In this document: positions 39,231 to 48,496 of the stretch, piece after piece | How positions within the stretch are numbered: the first letter of the stretch is position 1 | How the letters are laid out: each line of letters starts with the position of its first letter | Source of the DNA: Microvirga arvi | GTDB lineage: Bacteria; Pseudomonadota; Alphaproteobacteria; Rhizobiales; Beijerinckiaceae | Direction: 5' to 3' | DNA: 64,000 bases | NCBI RefSeq assembly: GCF_016892765.1 | Contig: NZ_JAFEMD010000018.1 | Span: forward strand, 1-64,000 | The notes under the pieces: generated by a model | What the model was told of the DNA's origin: nothing | Database searches by the model: none | What the model saw: the letters and a program-made list of their open reading frames with translations, nothing else | Program-made: the position numbers and the translations under genes

Positions 39231-40742
39231 TTATTCCGCGTCCGGCGATTTCAAGGGCCGTACATTGGTCTCGATCTCGTCCTCGTCGAAGAGGGAGGGA
39301 TCGTCCTCCTGTGTGTCGAGGCGGGTCTTCTTGCGCAGGGCGATGTATTTCTTCTGGATCTTGATGCGGCTCTCGCGGGCGATCTCGAGGGCACCCTGCA
39401 CGAGGGAGCGCTCGGCCTTCTCGTTCTGCAGCTCTTCCGTGAGGCGGCGGTTGGCGGATTCCAGGGTGCTGCGTTCCTGATCGAAGCGCTTGGTGAGCTG
39501 GTCGATGCGCTCGGAGAGGCTCGCCACCTTGTTGTCGGAGCTTTCGATCTGGAAGTCCTTGGCGGCGATGGCCTTGCCCAGCATCTCGACGCGCTCCTGC
39601 AGCTCGATGCGCGAGCGCTGGAGTTCGTTGACCATGGCCACCTGACGCTCGACCTCCTGCTGCGTCGCTTCGAGACGCCGGTCGAGGGTGTTCTTCTCGA
39701 TGGTGGTCTCTTTCAGGGAGCGCTCGACGCCGCGCAGGGCCTCGTTCTTGTCGCGCAGCTGGTCGCGGGTGTGGGCGAGGATCTTGTCGGTCGCCGAGAG
39801 GCGGGAGGTGAGACCCTCGATCTTCATGTCGAGCGCCGAGAGATCGGTCTGGTGCGACGAGCGCTCGGCATCGATCTGCGTCTCGAGCCGCTGGCGCAAA
39901 ACCTGCTCGGCCATGAGCTTGGTTTCGAGTTCGGAGGCGCGCTGGCGCGTGGCCTCGAGCTGCGTTTCCATCTCGCCATAGCGGTTGGACAGGCTGGAGA
40001 GGCGGTAGTTCTGCTCCTCCGCCACCTTCTGCAGCCGCTTGACCTCGTGATCGAGCAGGCCGTTCCTCTCGCGCGTCTCGATGAGCTCCCGCTCGGCGCG
40101 AGCCACCGACTGGTCGGCCTCCTGCGCTTCGAGGCGCAGCGCCTGGTTCTCTTCCGTGATGTTGCGGGCGCGCTCGGTCTCGATGGCGAGCTGATTCTCA
40201 AGGTCGGCAACGATGGCCTCCTTGTCCTTGGCGTTGAGGCGCAGATCCTCGATGTAGCTGTCCTGCTCGCGGATCTTGGACTCGGCCTTTCGCAGCTGGG
40301 AGACCGCGGCGTTCAGGTCGTCCACCGTGCGGGCATGAAGGCTGCCGAGGTCGCCAAGCTCCCGCCGGAGGGCCGTCGTGTTCTCGGTCTCCTGCCGGAG
40401 CACCGCCTCGGTTTCCATCAGACGCGACTGGAGCTGCGGATAGCTGCGGATGAGGTCGGTCACCGGCTCGCTCAGGAGGGCGAAATCCTCCTTGAGGCTG
40501 CGGATCTCCTCCAGCCGGTCGATCATGTTGGCGAAGCGGACGCGGATCAGCTCGTTCTTCTGGCCGACGGAGTCGAGGGTGCCGTTGGGACGGACGATGA
40601 CCGGCTCCCCTTTCTCGGGAGAAGCGGGCGCCGCCAAGGCAGGGGCTCCTGCGGCTTCCCCACCCTGAAGCAGGGGCGCCGAGGAATCCTCGTCCTGCTT
40701 CTTGCCGAAACGGTTCCTGAAAGACGTCCATCCCGAAGACAT
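39231..40742 (-). CDS. Long coiled-coil protein, cytoskeletal or segregation-like
   Basis: A 503-residue protein dominated by heptad-rich coiled-coil. The first 50 residues are basic and disordered (SSGWTSFRNRFGKKQDEDSS), then an almost uninterrupted coiled coil (about 70-470; for example LEATRQRASELETKLMAEQV), and a short acidic tail with DTQEDDPSLFDEDEIETN. There are no membrane segments, ATP-binding motifs or known catalytic domain. The minus strand is preferred over an equally long plus-strand frame because it gives a proper coiled coil and is followed by a terminator. A crescentin-like filament or envelope scaffold is a possibility. Confidence 0.8.
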   Translation of the reverse strand: MSSGWTSFRNRFGKKQDEDSSAPLLQGGEAAGAPALAAPASPEKGEPVIVRPNGTLDSVGQKNELIRVRFANMIDRLEEIRSLKEDFALLSEPVTDLIRSYPQLQSRLMETEAVLRQETENTTALRRELGDLGSLHARTVDDLNAAVSQLRKAESKIREQDSYIEDLRLNAKDKEAIVADLENQLAIETERARNITEENQALRLEAQEADQSVARAERELIETRERNGLLDHEVKRLQKVAEEQNYRLSSLSNRYGEMETQLEATRQRASELETKLMAEQVLRQRLETQIDAERSSHQTDLSALDMKIEGLTSRLSATDKILAHTRDQLRDKNEALRGVERSLKETTIEKNTLDRRLEATQQEVERQVAMVNELQRSRIELQERVEMLGKAIAAKDFQIESSDNKVASLSERIDQLTKRFDQERSTLESANRRLTEELQNEKAERSLVQGALEIARESRIKIQKKYIALRKKTRLDTQEDDPSLFDEDEIETNVRPLKSPDAE

Positions 40743-40841
40743 GTACCGGCCCTTACGTCCTGAAATTCATACTTTCCTAACTTTTAGCTCAGACACGAGC
40801 CTTTTGGAAATAAAATTTCGTTGCGTAAGAGTGTAGCAGCC

Positions 40842-42197
40842 TCACTCTGCTGCGATGGTTAACGGCTGGGAGGGGCTCTTTCCGAAGCCTGCCGCCTCCA
40901 GGGTCTCCGGCATGGGGCCTCCCGTCGCCCAGTCGAGAAGCTCGACCGTATGGACGATGGGGATTTCGGTGCCTTTCCCGATCTGGGTCATGCAGCCGAT
41001 ATTGCCCGTGGCGATGAGGTCGGGCTTGGTGCGCTCGATATTGGCGACCTTCCGAGCGCGCAGCTGGGCGGCGATCTCCGGCTGGAGCAGGTTGTAGGTG
41101 CCGGCCGAGCCGCAGCAGATATGCCCTTCCGGCACGTCTTTCACCGTAAAGCCCGCCTGCTTCAGCAGGGTCTTCGGCTCGGTGCGGATGGCCTGCCCGT
41201 GCTGCATGGAGCAGGCGGAGTGATAGGCCACCACGAGATCCGTCTCCCGCACCGGCTCCATGAGCTTCAAGGACGTGACGTACTCGGTGATATCCTTGGC
41301 AATCGTGGAGACCCGGGCCGCCTTCTCGGCATAACCCGCGTCCTCCCGGAACATGAAGCCGTAATCCTTGATCGTGGTGCCGCAGCCGGAGGCCGTGATG
41401 ATGATGGCGTCCAATCCCTCGCCGTCCATCTCCGCGATCCAGGCATCGATGTTGCGCTTGGCGAAGGCATGAGCCTCCTCGTCCCGGCCCATATGATGGA
41501 CGAGGGCGCCGCAGCACCCCTCCCCCTTCGGCTGGACCACGTCGACGCCATGGCGGTTGAGGAGGCGGATGGCGGCCTCGTTGAAGCCGGGCTTGAGGAT
41601 CGGCTGGGCGCAGCCGGACAGGATGGCGACCCGGCCCCGGCGCTCTCCATGGGCCTGGAAGGTGCCTGGCTGGTCGAAGGGCGTGCGGGCGGGAACCCGC
41701 GCGGGCGCCAGCTCGATCATCGCCTGGAGGCGATTGCCGAGCAGAGGCAAGGCGCCGATCAGCCCCTTGAAGGGCTTAGCCAGCATCGCGGCGCCGAGCG
41801 CGAACCGAAAGCGGTTCGGATAAGGCAGCACGCTGGCCAGAACCCAGCGCAGTAGCCTGTCATGCCACGGCCGCGTATAGGTCGCCTCGATATAGGCGCG
41901 GGCATGATCGACCAGATGCATGTAGTGCACGCCGGAGGGACAGGTCGTCATGCAGGACAGGCACGAGAGGCAGCGGTCGATGTGCTTCACCACCTCCGGC
42001 GAAGCAGGCTTGCCGCTCTCCAGCATGTCCTTCATCAGGTAGATGCGCCCGCGCGGAGAATCGAGCTCGTCGCCGAGCAGCAGATAGGTCGGACAGGTGG
42101 CGGTGCAGAAGCCGCAATGAACGCAGGTCCGGAGAATACTCTCCGACGACGCCATGGCGGGGTCTCTCAGCTGGTCGGGCGTGAAATTGGTTTGCAT
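40842..42197 (-). CDS. glcF: Glycolate oxidase iron-sulfur subunit GlcF
   Basis: The electron-transfer subunit of glycolate dehydrogenase GlcDEF, 451 residues. Two 4Fe-4S motifs are seen near the N-terminus, CVHCGFCTATCPTY and CLSCLSCMTTCPSG, and the C-terminal half contains two CCG (heterodisulfide reductase-type) domains, for example KGEGCCGALVHHMGRDEEA and GHICCGSAGTYNLLQPE. It passes electrons from GlcD/GlcE to the respiratory chain at the membrane. It is the last gene of the glcD-glcE-(UPF0314)-glcF cluster on the minus strand. Confidence 0.95.
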   Translation of the reverse strand: MQTNFTPDQLRDPAMASSESILRTCVHCGFCTATCPTYLLLGDELDSPRGRIYLMKDMLESGKPASPEVVKHIDRCLSCLSCMTTCPSGVHYMHLVDHARAYIEATYTRPWHDRLLRWVLASVLPYPNRFRFALGAAMLAKPFKGLIGALPLLGNRLQAMIELAPARVPARTPFDQPGTFQAHGERRGRVAILSGCAQPILKPGFNEAAIRLLNRHGVDVVQPKGEGCCGALVHHMGRDEEAHAFAKRNIDAWIAEMDGEGLDAIIITASGCGTTIKDYGFMFREDAGYAEKAARVSTIAKDITEYVTSLKLMEPVRETDLVVAYHSACSMQHGQAIRTEPKTLLKQAGFTVKDVPEGHICCGSAGTYNLLQPEIAAQLRARKVANIERTKPDLIATGNIGCMTQIGKGTEIPIVHTVELLDWATGGPMPETLEAAGFGKSPSQPLTIAAE

Positions 42198-42206
42198 TGT
42201 TTTATC

Positions 42207-42824
42207 TCACATCGCCCCTTGCCACTGATTGATGGCGTCAATGGGGTGGATCAGCATGATGATGTTCAAGATCAGGTTGTCGCGGATCCAAAACCCGACG
42301 AAGGCTTCCATGATCACCGCCACAAGAACCGTCAGCCAGACAGGCCAGAGCCGCGCCAGCACGAACCCGGCGATCATGGCAACAATGTCCGAAACCGAAT
42401 TGATGACGCTGTCGCCATAGTAATCCAGGGCGATGGTCGTTGCACGATAGCGATCGATGATCGTGTCTGTGTTCTCGGCGATCTCCCAGGCTGCCTCCAG
42501 GCCGATGGCGAGCAGAAGCGCGATGCCGAAGGGAAGCGCCTTACCCCTCAGGAGGCCGAAAATCCAGGCGCCGCAATAGAACAGGAAACCGTGGATGACA
42601 TGGGAGGGCGTGTACCAGTCGGTCAGATGCTGCGAGTTGCCGGAATCCTTCACGGTTCCATGCCACAGCTCGACCGTGCCGCAGGTACAGATCGGCGTGC
42701 GGCCCATGGCCAGAAGGATGACGGCGGTCAGCGCGATGAGCGCAAGGGCGAGCCCGACCACGATCAGGGGCCGCAAGCCTTTCGATGCCTTGGTCCGAAG
42801 AGCCAGAGAAGCCGTCCCTGCCAT
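42207..42824 (-). CDS. DUF2585/UPF0314 membrane protein
   Basis: A 205-residue protein of the UPF0314 family (DUF2585), with six predicted transmembrane helices; landmarks are [32 protein letters not shown], and a C-terminal [19 protein letters not shown]. Its biochemical role is unknown. ATG 42824 has AGGGA just upstream; ATG 42839 is possible. It lies between glcE and glcF, with the end of glcE overlapping or touching its start region, so it is probably expressed with glycolate oxidation genes. Confidence 0.88.
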   Translation of the reverse strand: MAGTASLALRTKASKGLRPLIVVGLALALIALTAVILLAMGRTPICTCGTVELWHGTVKDSGNSQHLTDWYTPSHVIHGFLFYCGAWIFGLLRGKALPFGIALLLAIGLEAAWEIAENTDTIIDRYRATTIALDYYGDSVINSVSDIVAMIAGFVLARLWPVWLTVLVAVIMEAFVGFWIRDNLILNIIMLIHPIDAINQWQGAM

Positions 42825-42825
42825 T

Positions 42826-44019
42826 TCAGATCCCTGCATACATCCGGCCCGGATTGAGAATGCCGGACGGATCGAAGGAGGCCTTGATGCCGCGGGTGAG
42901 CGTCATCAGCGCATCGGATTGCGGCTCGAACACGTCGAGGGTCGAGCGAACCTCAGTGGGCGCCCGCACGAGGGTGGCGTGGCCGCCATAAGTCCTGGTG
43001 GCGTCACGCAGGACGGAGGCGCCCGCGTCGCCGTCGAGCGGGGTCGAGATCCAGAGGAGTCCGCCGCCCCAATCGTAGAACCATTGCGCGTCGAGCGACT
43101 GCGCGACCTGGCCGACGAAGTCGGGCCCCTTCGTCGGCGCGGTGGAGACGCGCCAGACCGCCCGGTTCCCCTGATCGGTCAGCAGCGTCGCATCGCGCAC
43201 CGATTGCCAGAGCGCCTCGGCCCCGACGCCTTCGAGAATGTCCATGAAGCGGAAGCGCTTCAGCAGGCGCTTGAGCTCGTTCATGCGGTAATCGACGGAG
43301 ACCCTGAACCCCTCGAGCCGGATCAGCGTGCTGCCGCCGCGCCGGTCGCGGTCCGGAACATGCGCGGCGCCCGTCACGTCGAAGGGCGATCCAAGCGCCA
43401 TCGCGAGCGCCTCGATGCCCTGCCTGTCGTCGAGGCCACGGATGACGAGGGTCGCCATGCGCTCGGGCTTCGGGAGCACCTTGAAGGTGACCTCCGTGAG
43501 GAAGCCGAGCGTGCCCCAGGAGCCGGCCATGAGCTTCACGAGGTCGAGCCCCGTGACGTTCTTCATCACGCGCCCGCCGGATTTCACCACCTCGCCGCGC
43601 CCGTTGACGAAGCGCACACCGATCAGGCTGTCGCGGGCGGCTCCCGCCATGATCCGGCGCGGGCCGGAGATGTTCATGGCCGCCACGGCCCCGATGGTGG
43701 GATCGCCCCTTGTGCCGAGAAGCGAGCGGTAATCCATCGGCTCGAAAGGCAGCTCCTGCCCCTTCGCGGCCAGGACCCGCATGACCTCCAGCACCGGCGT
43801 GCCGGCGCGGGCGGAGATCACGAGCTCCGCCGGCTCGTAGAGCGTGATGCCGGTCAGAGCCGTCGACGAGATCGAGGCGTCGGTCTGGTTGGGGCGCCCC
43901 ATCGGCGCCTTCGTGCCGTTGCCGGCAAGGTTCAGAAGCGTGCCCTTGTCGGCGGCTTCGCGGATGATATTGGAGGCGTCCTGCTCGTCGCGGGGGGTAT
44001 GGACTGACATATCGCTCAC
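42826..44019 (-). CDS. glcE: Glycolate oxidase FAD-binding subunit GlcE
   Basis: An FAD-linked subunit of glycolate dehydrogenase, 397 residues. The N-terminal FAD-binding PCMH domain includes [37 protein letters not shown] and [25 protein letters not shown] (each in part), and the C-terminal region ends with the FAD-oxidase signature [16 protein letters not shown]. It complements GlcD and GlcF. The start is GTG at 44019 after a GGAGGGG site. Between it and glcD lies a long inverted repeat (44024-44183). Confidence 0.94.
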   Translation of the reverse strand: MSDMSVHTPRDEQDASNIIREAADKGTLLNLAGNGTKAPMGRPNQTDASISSTALTGITLYEPAELVISARAGTPVLEVMRVLAAKGQELPFEPMDYRSLLGTRGDPTIGAVAAMNISGPRRIMAGAARDSLIGVRFVNGRGEVVKSGGRVMKNVTGLDLVKLMAGSWGTLGFLTEVTFKVLPKPERMATLVIRGLDDRQGIEALAMALGSPFDVTGAAHVPDRDRRGGSTLIRLEGFRVSVDYRMNELKRLLKRFRFMDILEGVGAEALWQSVRDATLLTDQGNRAVWRVSTAPTKGPDFVGQVAQSLDAQWFYDWGGGLLWISTPLDGDAGASVLRDATRTYGGHATLVRAPTEVRSTLDVFEPQSDALMTLTRGIKASFDPSGILNPGRMYAGI

Positions 44020-44023
44020 TGTT

Positions 44024-44183
44024 CCCCTCCCCCTTGCGGGGAGGGGCTAGGGGTGGGGGTCGGACGACCGGGTGGGAGATCTTGTTTTATGAACACCGGT
44101 ATCAACCTTGAATCTCAGTTCATCACGTTAGAGTTTTGACTTTGCGACCCCCACCCCTCAATCCCTCCCCGCAAGGGGGAGGG
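44024..44183. repeat. 39-bp inverted repeat between glcE and glcD
   Basis: Arms at 44024-44062 and 44145-44183 are near-perfect reverse complements, built around CCCTCCCCGCAAGGGGGAG and CGACCCCCACCCCT. About 82 bp separate them. The intergenic segment holds no gene. Confidence 0.85.
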
Positions 44184-44187
44184 AAGC

Positions 44188-45621
44188 TCAAGCGGCGAAT
44201 CTTCCTTCGAGCGGGAACACCTTGGCGGGGTTGAGGAGCCAGAGCGGATCGAACACGCCGCGCACGCGCATCTGCTGCTCGAGATCCTTGGCGTTGAACT
44301 GATAGGTCATCAGGTCGCGTTTCTCGATGCCGACTCCGTGCTCGCCGGTCAGACAGCCGCCGACCTCGACGCAGAGCTTGAGGATGTCCTCGCCCGCCTT
44401 CTCAGCCTTCTCCATCTCGCCGGGCACATTGGTGTTGAACATCACAAGCGGATGCAGGTTGCCGTCGCCGGCATGGAACACGTTGGCGACGCCGAGCCCG
44501 TAGGACTTCACGATCTCGTCGATACGGTTGAGCACATAGGGCAGCTGCCCCGTCGGGATCGTCCCGTCCATGCAGATGTAGTCGGCGACACGCCCCGTGG
44601 CGCCGAAGGCCGACTTGCGGCCCTTCCAGATCGCCGCGCTCTCGGCCTCCGATTGCGAGACCTTCATGGTCTTCGGCTTGAACGGCTCTGCGATCGTGAC
44701 GATGCGGCGGAGCATGTCGTCGATCTCCTGATCCGAGCCCTCCACCTCCACGATGAGCATGGCCTCCACGTCGAGCGGATAGCCCGCATGCGCAAAGGCC
44801 TCGCAGATCTGGATCGCGGGCTTGTCCATATACTCGAGCGCCACCGGGATGATGCCCGCGCCGATGATCGCCGCCACGCAGGCGCCGGCATCCTCCACCC
44901 GCTCGAAGCCGAAGAGCGCGGGCCGCGCGCCTTCCGCCGCGCGCAGGATCCGCACCACCGCTTCCGTCACGACGCCGAGCTGGCCTTCCGAGCCGCAGAC
45001 GAGACCGAGGATATCGTAGCCGGCAGCGTCCAGGTGCTCGCCGCCGATCTCCACCACCGTGCCGTCGAGAAGCACCATGGTGACGCCCAGAAGATTGTTG
45101 GTGGTCACGCCATATTTCAGGCAATGGGCGCCGCCGGAATTCATGGCGATGTTGCCAGCAATGGTGCAGGCGAGCTGGCTCGACGGGTCGGGGGCATAGA
45201 AGAAGCCCTCATGCGCCACCGCCTGGCTGATGCCGAGATTGGTGATGCCCGATTGAACGCGCGCCGTGCGGCTCTCGAAATTCACATCCAGCACCCGGTT
45301 CATCTTGGCGACGCCGAGCACGATGGCGTCCGCCTGAGGGATCGCTCCGCCGCAGAGCGAGGTTCCCGCCCCGCGCGGCACCACCTTCACCCCATGCTCA
45401 TGGCAGAACCGGAGCACGGTGGAGACCTCCTCGGTGGTGGAAGGCAGCACGACGGCCAGCGGCATCTGGCGATAGGCGGTCAGGCCGTCGGTCTCGAAGG
45501 CCCGGCGCTCGTCCTCGGAGACGATCAGGGCCTCCGACGCGACAAGGCGTCCCAAACCCTCGACGATCTCCCTGCGGCGCGCCAGAACAGCCTCATCCGG
45601 TTTGGGAAATGCAATGGTCAT
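44188..45621 (-). CDS. glcD: Glycolate oxidase subunit GlcD (FAD-linked)
   Basis: The catalytic FAD subunit of glycolate dehydrogenase, 477 residues. The FAD-binding PCMH domain (about 50-230) has AVVLPSTTEEVSTVLRFC, VVPRGAGTSLCGGAIP and GNIAMNSGGAHCLKYGVT (in parts), and the FAD-linked oxidase C-terminal domain contains HAGDGNLHPLVMFN and GCLTGEHGVGIEKRDLM (metal- and substrate-binding His). It ends LLNPAKVFPLEGRF. First gene of the leftward glc cluster; D-lactate-type homologues are close, so glycolate is inferred from the GlcE/GlcF context. Confidence 0.95.
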   Translation of the reverse strand: MTIAFPKPDEAVLARRREIVEGLGRLVASEALIVSEDERRAFETDGLTAYRQMPLAVVLPSTTEEVSTVLRFCHEHGVKVVPRGAGTSLCGGAIPQADAIVLGVAKMNRVLDVNFESRTARVQSGITNLGISQAVAHEGFFYAPDPSSQLACTIAGNIAMNSGGAHCLKYGVTTNNLLGVTMVLLDGTVVEIGGEHLDAAGYDILGLVCGSEGQLGVVTEAVVRILRAAEGARPALFGFERVEDAGACVAAIIGAGIIPVALEYMDKPAIQICEAFAHAGYPLDVEAMLIVEVEGSDQEIDDMLRRIVTIAEPFKPKTMKVSQSEAESAAIWKGRKSAFGATGRVADYICMDGTIPTGQLPYVLNRIDEIVKSYGLGVANVFHAGDGNLHPLVMFNTNVPGEMEKAEKAGEDILKLCVEVGGCLTGEHGVGIEKRDLMTYQFNAKDLEQQMRVRGVFDPLWLLNPAKVFPLEGRFAA

Positions 45622-45724
45622 GAAACCCTCCTCAAGGAAATGCCGGCTGCGCCCAGGGTATGGCTACCTTAACAATAAGGCGGCTTTCGCGGCTGGCGTT
45701 TCCTAATAATGTAGAATCTCTCTA

Positions 45725-45834
45725 GCGCATCGTGCGGAAAAGTGGACCGGTTTTCCGCAATAAAACGATGCGCAAGTTGAAAAGCGAGCATCGGATGGTC
45801 CCAAAAGTGGTGTCCACTTTTGGGTCCGATGCTC
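45725..45834. repeat. Intergenic palindromic repeat, family 1, copy D (two units)
   Basis: Unit 1 (45725-45773) GCGCATCGTGCGG...ACGATGCGC and unit 2 (45786-45834) with arms GAGCATCGGA/TCCGATGCTC. The order matches copy A (2941-3052). It lies in the divergent region between glcD and cytochrome c. Confidence 0.85.
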
Positions 45835-45869
45835 TAAGATGGGATAGATGTCCAGCAAAGGAGTTTTTG

Positions 45870-46259
45870 ATGCGTTCCTTCATTCTATCCGCCGCCCTGC
45901 TTCTCGCAGGACTTGGCCACGCACAGGCTCAGGATGCTGCCAATGGCGAGAAGGTCTTCGCGCAGTGCCGCGCCTGTCATCAGATCGGCGAAACTGCGAA
46001 GAATGCCGTGGGACCGGTGCTGAACGGCCTCTTCGGCCGCCATTCGGGATCCATCGAAGGATACAACTACTCCCCCGCCAACAAGAATTCCGGCATCACC
46101 TGGGATGAGCCCACCTTCCGGGAGTACATCCAGAACCCTCGTGCCAAGATCCCGGGCACCAAGATGGTCTATGCGGGACTGAAGGACGAGCAAAGGATCA
46201 ACGACCTCGTCGCCTACCTGAAGCAGTTCGACGCTTCAGGCAAGAAGGCAGCCCAATGA
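45870..46259 (+). CDS. Cytochrome c family protein
   Basis: A 129-residue periplasmic class I c-type cytochrome. Signal peptide MRSFILSAALLLAGLGHAQA precedes the mature domain (DAANGEKVFAQCRACHQIG). Haem is attached at C33-x2-C36-H37 (CRACH), and Met in GTKMVYAG is the likely axial ligand, as in cytochrome c2. ATG 45870 is preceded by AAAGGAG. It overlaps lutA by 4 bp, so it is translated as the first gene of the lut operon and may accept or pass electrons from lactate oxidation. Confidence 0.92.
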   Translation: MRSFILSAALLLAGLGHAQAQDAANGEKVFAQCRACHQIGETAKNAVGPVLNGLFGRHSGSIEGYNYSPANKNSGITWDEPTFREYIQNPRAKIPGTKMVYAGLKDEQRINDLVAYLKQFDASGKKAAQ

Positions 46260-47053
46260 GCGTTCTGCCGTCGCAGGGCCGCCCGGCAAAACCGCGGGTC
46301 GGCCTGTTCGTCACCTGCCTCGTCGACCTGATGCGCCCCTCGGTGGGCTTTGCGGCCGTGAAGCTCCTGGAGGATGCCGGCTGCATCGTCGACGCTCCCG
46401 TTCAGACCTGCTGCGGCCAGCCGGCCTACAATTCGGGCGACCGGGGCACCACGCGCGATCTGGCGATGCGGATGATCGAGGCCTTCCAGGGATACGACTT
46501 CGTGGTCGCTCCTTCGGGCTCCTGCGCCGGCATGATAAAGGCCCATTATCCGGAGCTCTTCGAGGAGGATCCGAACTGGCGCGCCAAGGCCGACGCGCTG
46601 GCGGCCAGGACCTACGAGCTGACGAGCTTCCTCGTCGACGTGCTGTGCGTCACGAAGGTCGATGCCGCCTTCAATGGGGCTGTGACCTTCCACGATTCCT
46701 GCTCGGGCCTGCGGGAACTCGGCGTGAAGACCCAACCGCGGAAGCTGCTGGCCAGCGTGGAGGGTCTGACCCTCGTCGAGATGAAGGACAGCGATGTCTG
46801 CTGCGGCTTCGGTGGCACCTTCGCGGTCAAATACAGCGACATCTCCGGCGCCATCGTCGATGCCAAGGCCAGGAACATCGAGGACGCTCACGTCCCCACC
46901 CTGCTTGCCGGCGATCTCGGCTGCCTCATGAACATGGCGGGCAAGCTCAGCCGTGACGGCAGGCTGATCCAAGTGCGCCATGTGGCAGAGGTTCTGGCCG
47001 GAATGACGGACGTAGCCCCGATCGGAGCTGCAAAAGCCGACGCGATCAAGTAG
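46256..47053 (+). CDS. lutA: Lactate utilisation protein LutA (Fe-S, CCG domains)
   Basis: A 265-residue LutA/YkgE-type protein with two CCG (heterodisulfide reductase-type) domains: QTCCGQPAYNSGDRGTTRDLA and CCGFGGTFAVKYSDIS, each with the cysteine-rich loop that binds Fe-S or active-site thiols; GSCAGMIKAHYPEL and SCSGLRELGVKTQPRKLL lie between. With LutB and LutC it oxidises L-lactate to pyruvate. The cytochrome c gene upstream overlaps by 4 bp, and lutB follows 9 bp later. Confidence 0.94.
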   Translation: MSVLPSQGRPAKPRVGLFVTCLVDLMRPSVGFAAVKLLEDAGCIVDAPVQTCCGQPAYNSGDRGTTRDLAMRMIEAFQGYDFVVAPSGSCAGMIKAHYPELFEEDPNWRAKADALAARTYELTSFLVDVLCVTKVDAAFNGAVTFHDSCSGLRELGVKTQPRKLLASVEGLTLVEMKDSDVCCGFGGTFAVKYSDISGAIVDAKARNIEDAHVPTLLAGDLGCLMNMAGKLSRDGRLIQVRHVAEVLAGMTDVAPIGAAKADAIK

Positions 47054-47062
47054 AAGTCTTTC

Positions 47063-48496
47063 ATGACCGTTCATTCCACATCTCCCCAGTTCAAGCAGAA
47101 TGCCGCGCGGGCGCTGAACGACGATCAGCTGCAGAAGGCGCTGAACAACGTGAAGCAGGGCTTCATCGACAAGCGCCAGATGGCCGCCGACAAGCTGCCG
47201 GAATTCGAGGCGCTGCGGGATGCGTCCCGCGACATCAAGAACCACACCCTGGAGCATCTCGACCTCTACCTCGAAGCCTACGAGGAGAAGGTGAAGGCCT
47301 CCGGCGGGCACGTGCATTTCGCCCGCGATGCTGCGGAAGCCCGCGACATCATTCTGAACATCTGCCGTGAGACGGATGCGAAGACCGTGACGAAGGGCAA
47401 GTCCATGATCTCCGAGGAGATCGGGATCAACCATCACCTGGAGGCGAACGGCATCCAACCGGTCGAGACCGATCTCGGCGAATACATCATCCAGCTGCGC
47501 AACGAGCTGCCGAGCCACATCATCGCGCCCGCCGTGCATCTGAATGCCACGCAGGTGGAGGAGGATTTCCGGCGCGTCCACACCCATCTCGACGCCAAGC
47601 GCGATCTCTCCGAGCCCGTGCAGCTCCTGACCGAGGCCCGCGCCGTGCTGCGCGAGCGCTTCCTCGCGGCGGATGTGGGCATCACCGGCGCCAACTTCCT
47701 CGTCGCCGAGACCGGCACCTCGATCATCGTCACCAACGAGGGCAACGGCGATCTCACCCAGATCCTGCCGAAGACGCATATCGTGCTCGCCTCGCTGGAA
47801 AAGCTCGTTCCGACGCTGGAGGATGTGAGCCAGCTCCTGCGCGTGCTCGCCCGCTCCGCGACGGGCCAGGAGCTGTCGGTCTACACCACCTTCTCCACCG
47901 GACCCCGCCGCAGCACGGATGCGGACGGGCCGGAGAACTACCACGTGGTTCTCATCGACAACGGGCGCTCCTCCATGCTCGGCACGAGCTTCGAGGAGAT
48001 GCTGCGCTGCATCCGCTGCGGCGCCTGCATGAACCATTGCCCGGTCTATCACGCGGTCGGCGGACACGCCTATGGCTGGGTCTATCCCGGCCCCATGGGC
48101 GCGGTGCTCACGCCCTCCCTCATCGGTGTCGACCAGGCAGGGCATCTGCCAAACGCCTCCACCTTCTGCGGGCGCTGCGAGAGCGTGTGTCCCGTGCGCA
48201 TTCCGCTGCCCAAGCTCATGCGCCACTGGCGCGAGCGGGAATTCGAGCGGCACCTGACGCCCGCGACCGTCCGGTCCGGCCTAAAATTCTGGGGCTTCTT
48301 CGCCAAGCGCCCGGCCCTTTACCGGCTCGCTACCCGCGTCGCCATGGGCGCTCTCGCCCTAGCGGGCCGCCGGCGCGGACATTTTGCTTGGCTGCCCATG
48401 AGCAAGGGCTGGACCAAGTACCGCGACTTCCCAGCCCCGCAGGGCGAGACTTTTCAAGCCCGCTGGGAGCGCGAGCGCAAGGGACAAGCCGCATGA
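47063..48496 (+). CDS. lutB: Lactate utilisation iron-sulfur protein LutB
   Basis: A 477-residue LutB/YkgF protein. The N-terminal LUD domain (about 60-300) includes KTVTKGKSMISEEIGINHHLE and FLVAETGTSIIVTNEGNGDL; two ferredoxin-like 4Fe-4S motifs follow, IRCGACMNHCPVYHAVGG and FCGRCESVCPVRIPLPKL; the C-terminal basic tail ends RWERERKGQAA. It forms the L-lactate dehydrogenase complex with LutA and LutC. It overlaps lutC by 4 bp. Confidence 0.95.
   Translation: MTVHSTSPQFKQNAARALNDDQLQKALNNVKQGFIDKRQMAADKLPEFEALRDASRDIKNHTLEHLDLYLEAYEEKVKASGGHVHFARDAAEARDIILNICRETDAKTVTKGKSMISEEIGINHHLEANGIQPVETDLGEYIIQLRNELPSHIIAPAVHLNATQVEEDFRRVHTHLDAKRDLSEPVQLLTEARAVLRERFLAADVGITGANFLVAETGTSIIVTNEGNGDLTQILPKTHIVLASLEKLVPTLEDVSQLLRVLARSATGQELSVYTTFSTGPRRSTDADGPENYHVVLIDNGRSSMLGTSFEEMLRCIRCGACMNHCPVYHAVGGHAYGWVYPGPMGAVLTPSLIGVDQAGHLPNASTFCGRCESVCPVRIPLPKLMRHWREREFERHLTPATVRSGLKFWGFFAKRPALYRLATRVAMGALALAGRRRGHFAWLPMSKGWTKYRDFPAPQGETFQARWERERKGQAA

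Noticed and set aside
39216..40763. 515-residue plus-strand frame opposite the coiled-coil gene
   Set aside because: Its product is an odd leucine/glycine-rich sequence as expected from reversing a coiled-coil gene; the minus frame has a terminator and heptads.
46214..48253. 679-residue minus-strand frame across lutA and lutB
   Set aside because: Overlaps the well-supported lutAB genes and shows antisense composition.
48037..48492. N-terminal extension of lutC
   Set aside because: Overlaps lutB out of frame; lutC family begins MSARDD at 48493.
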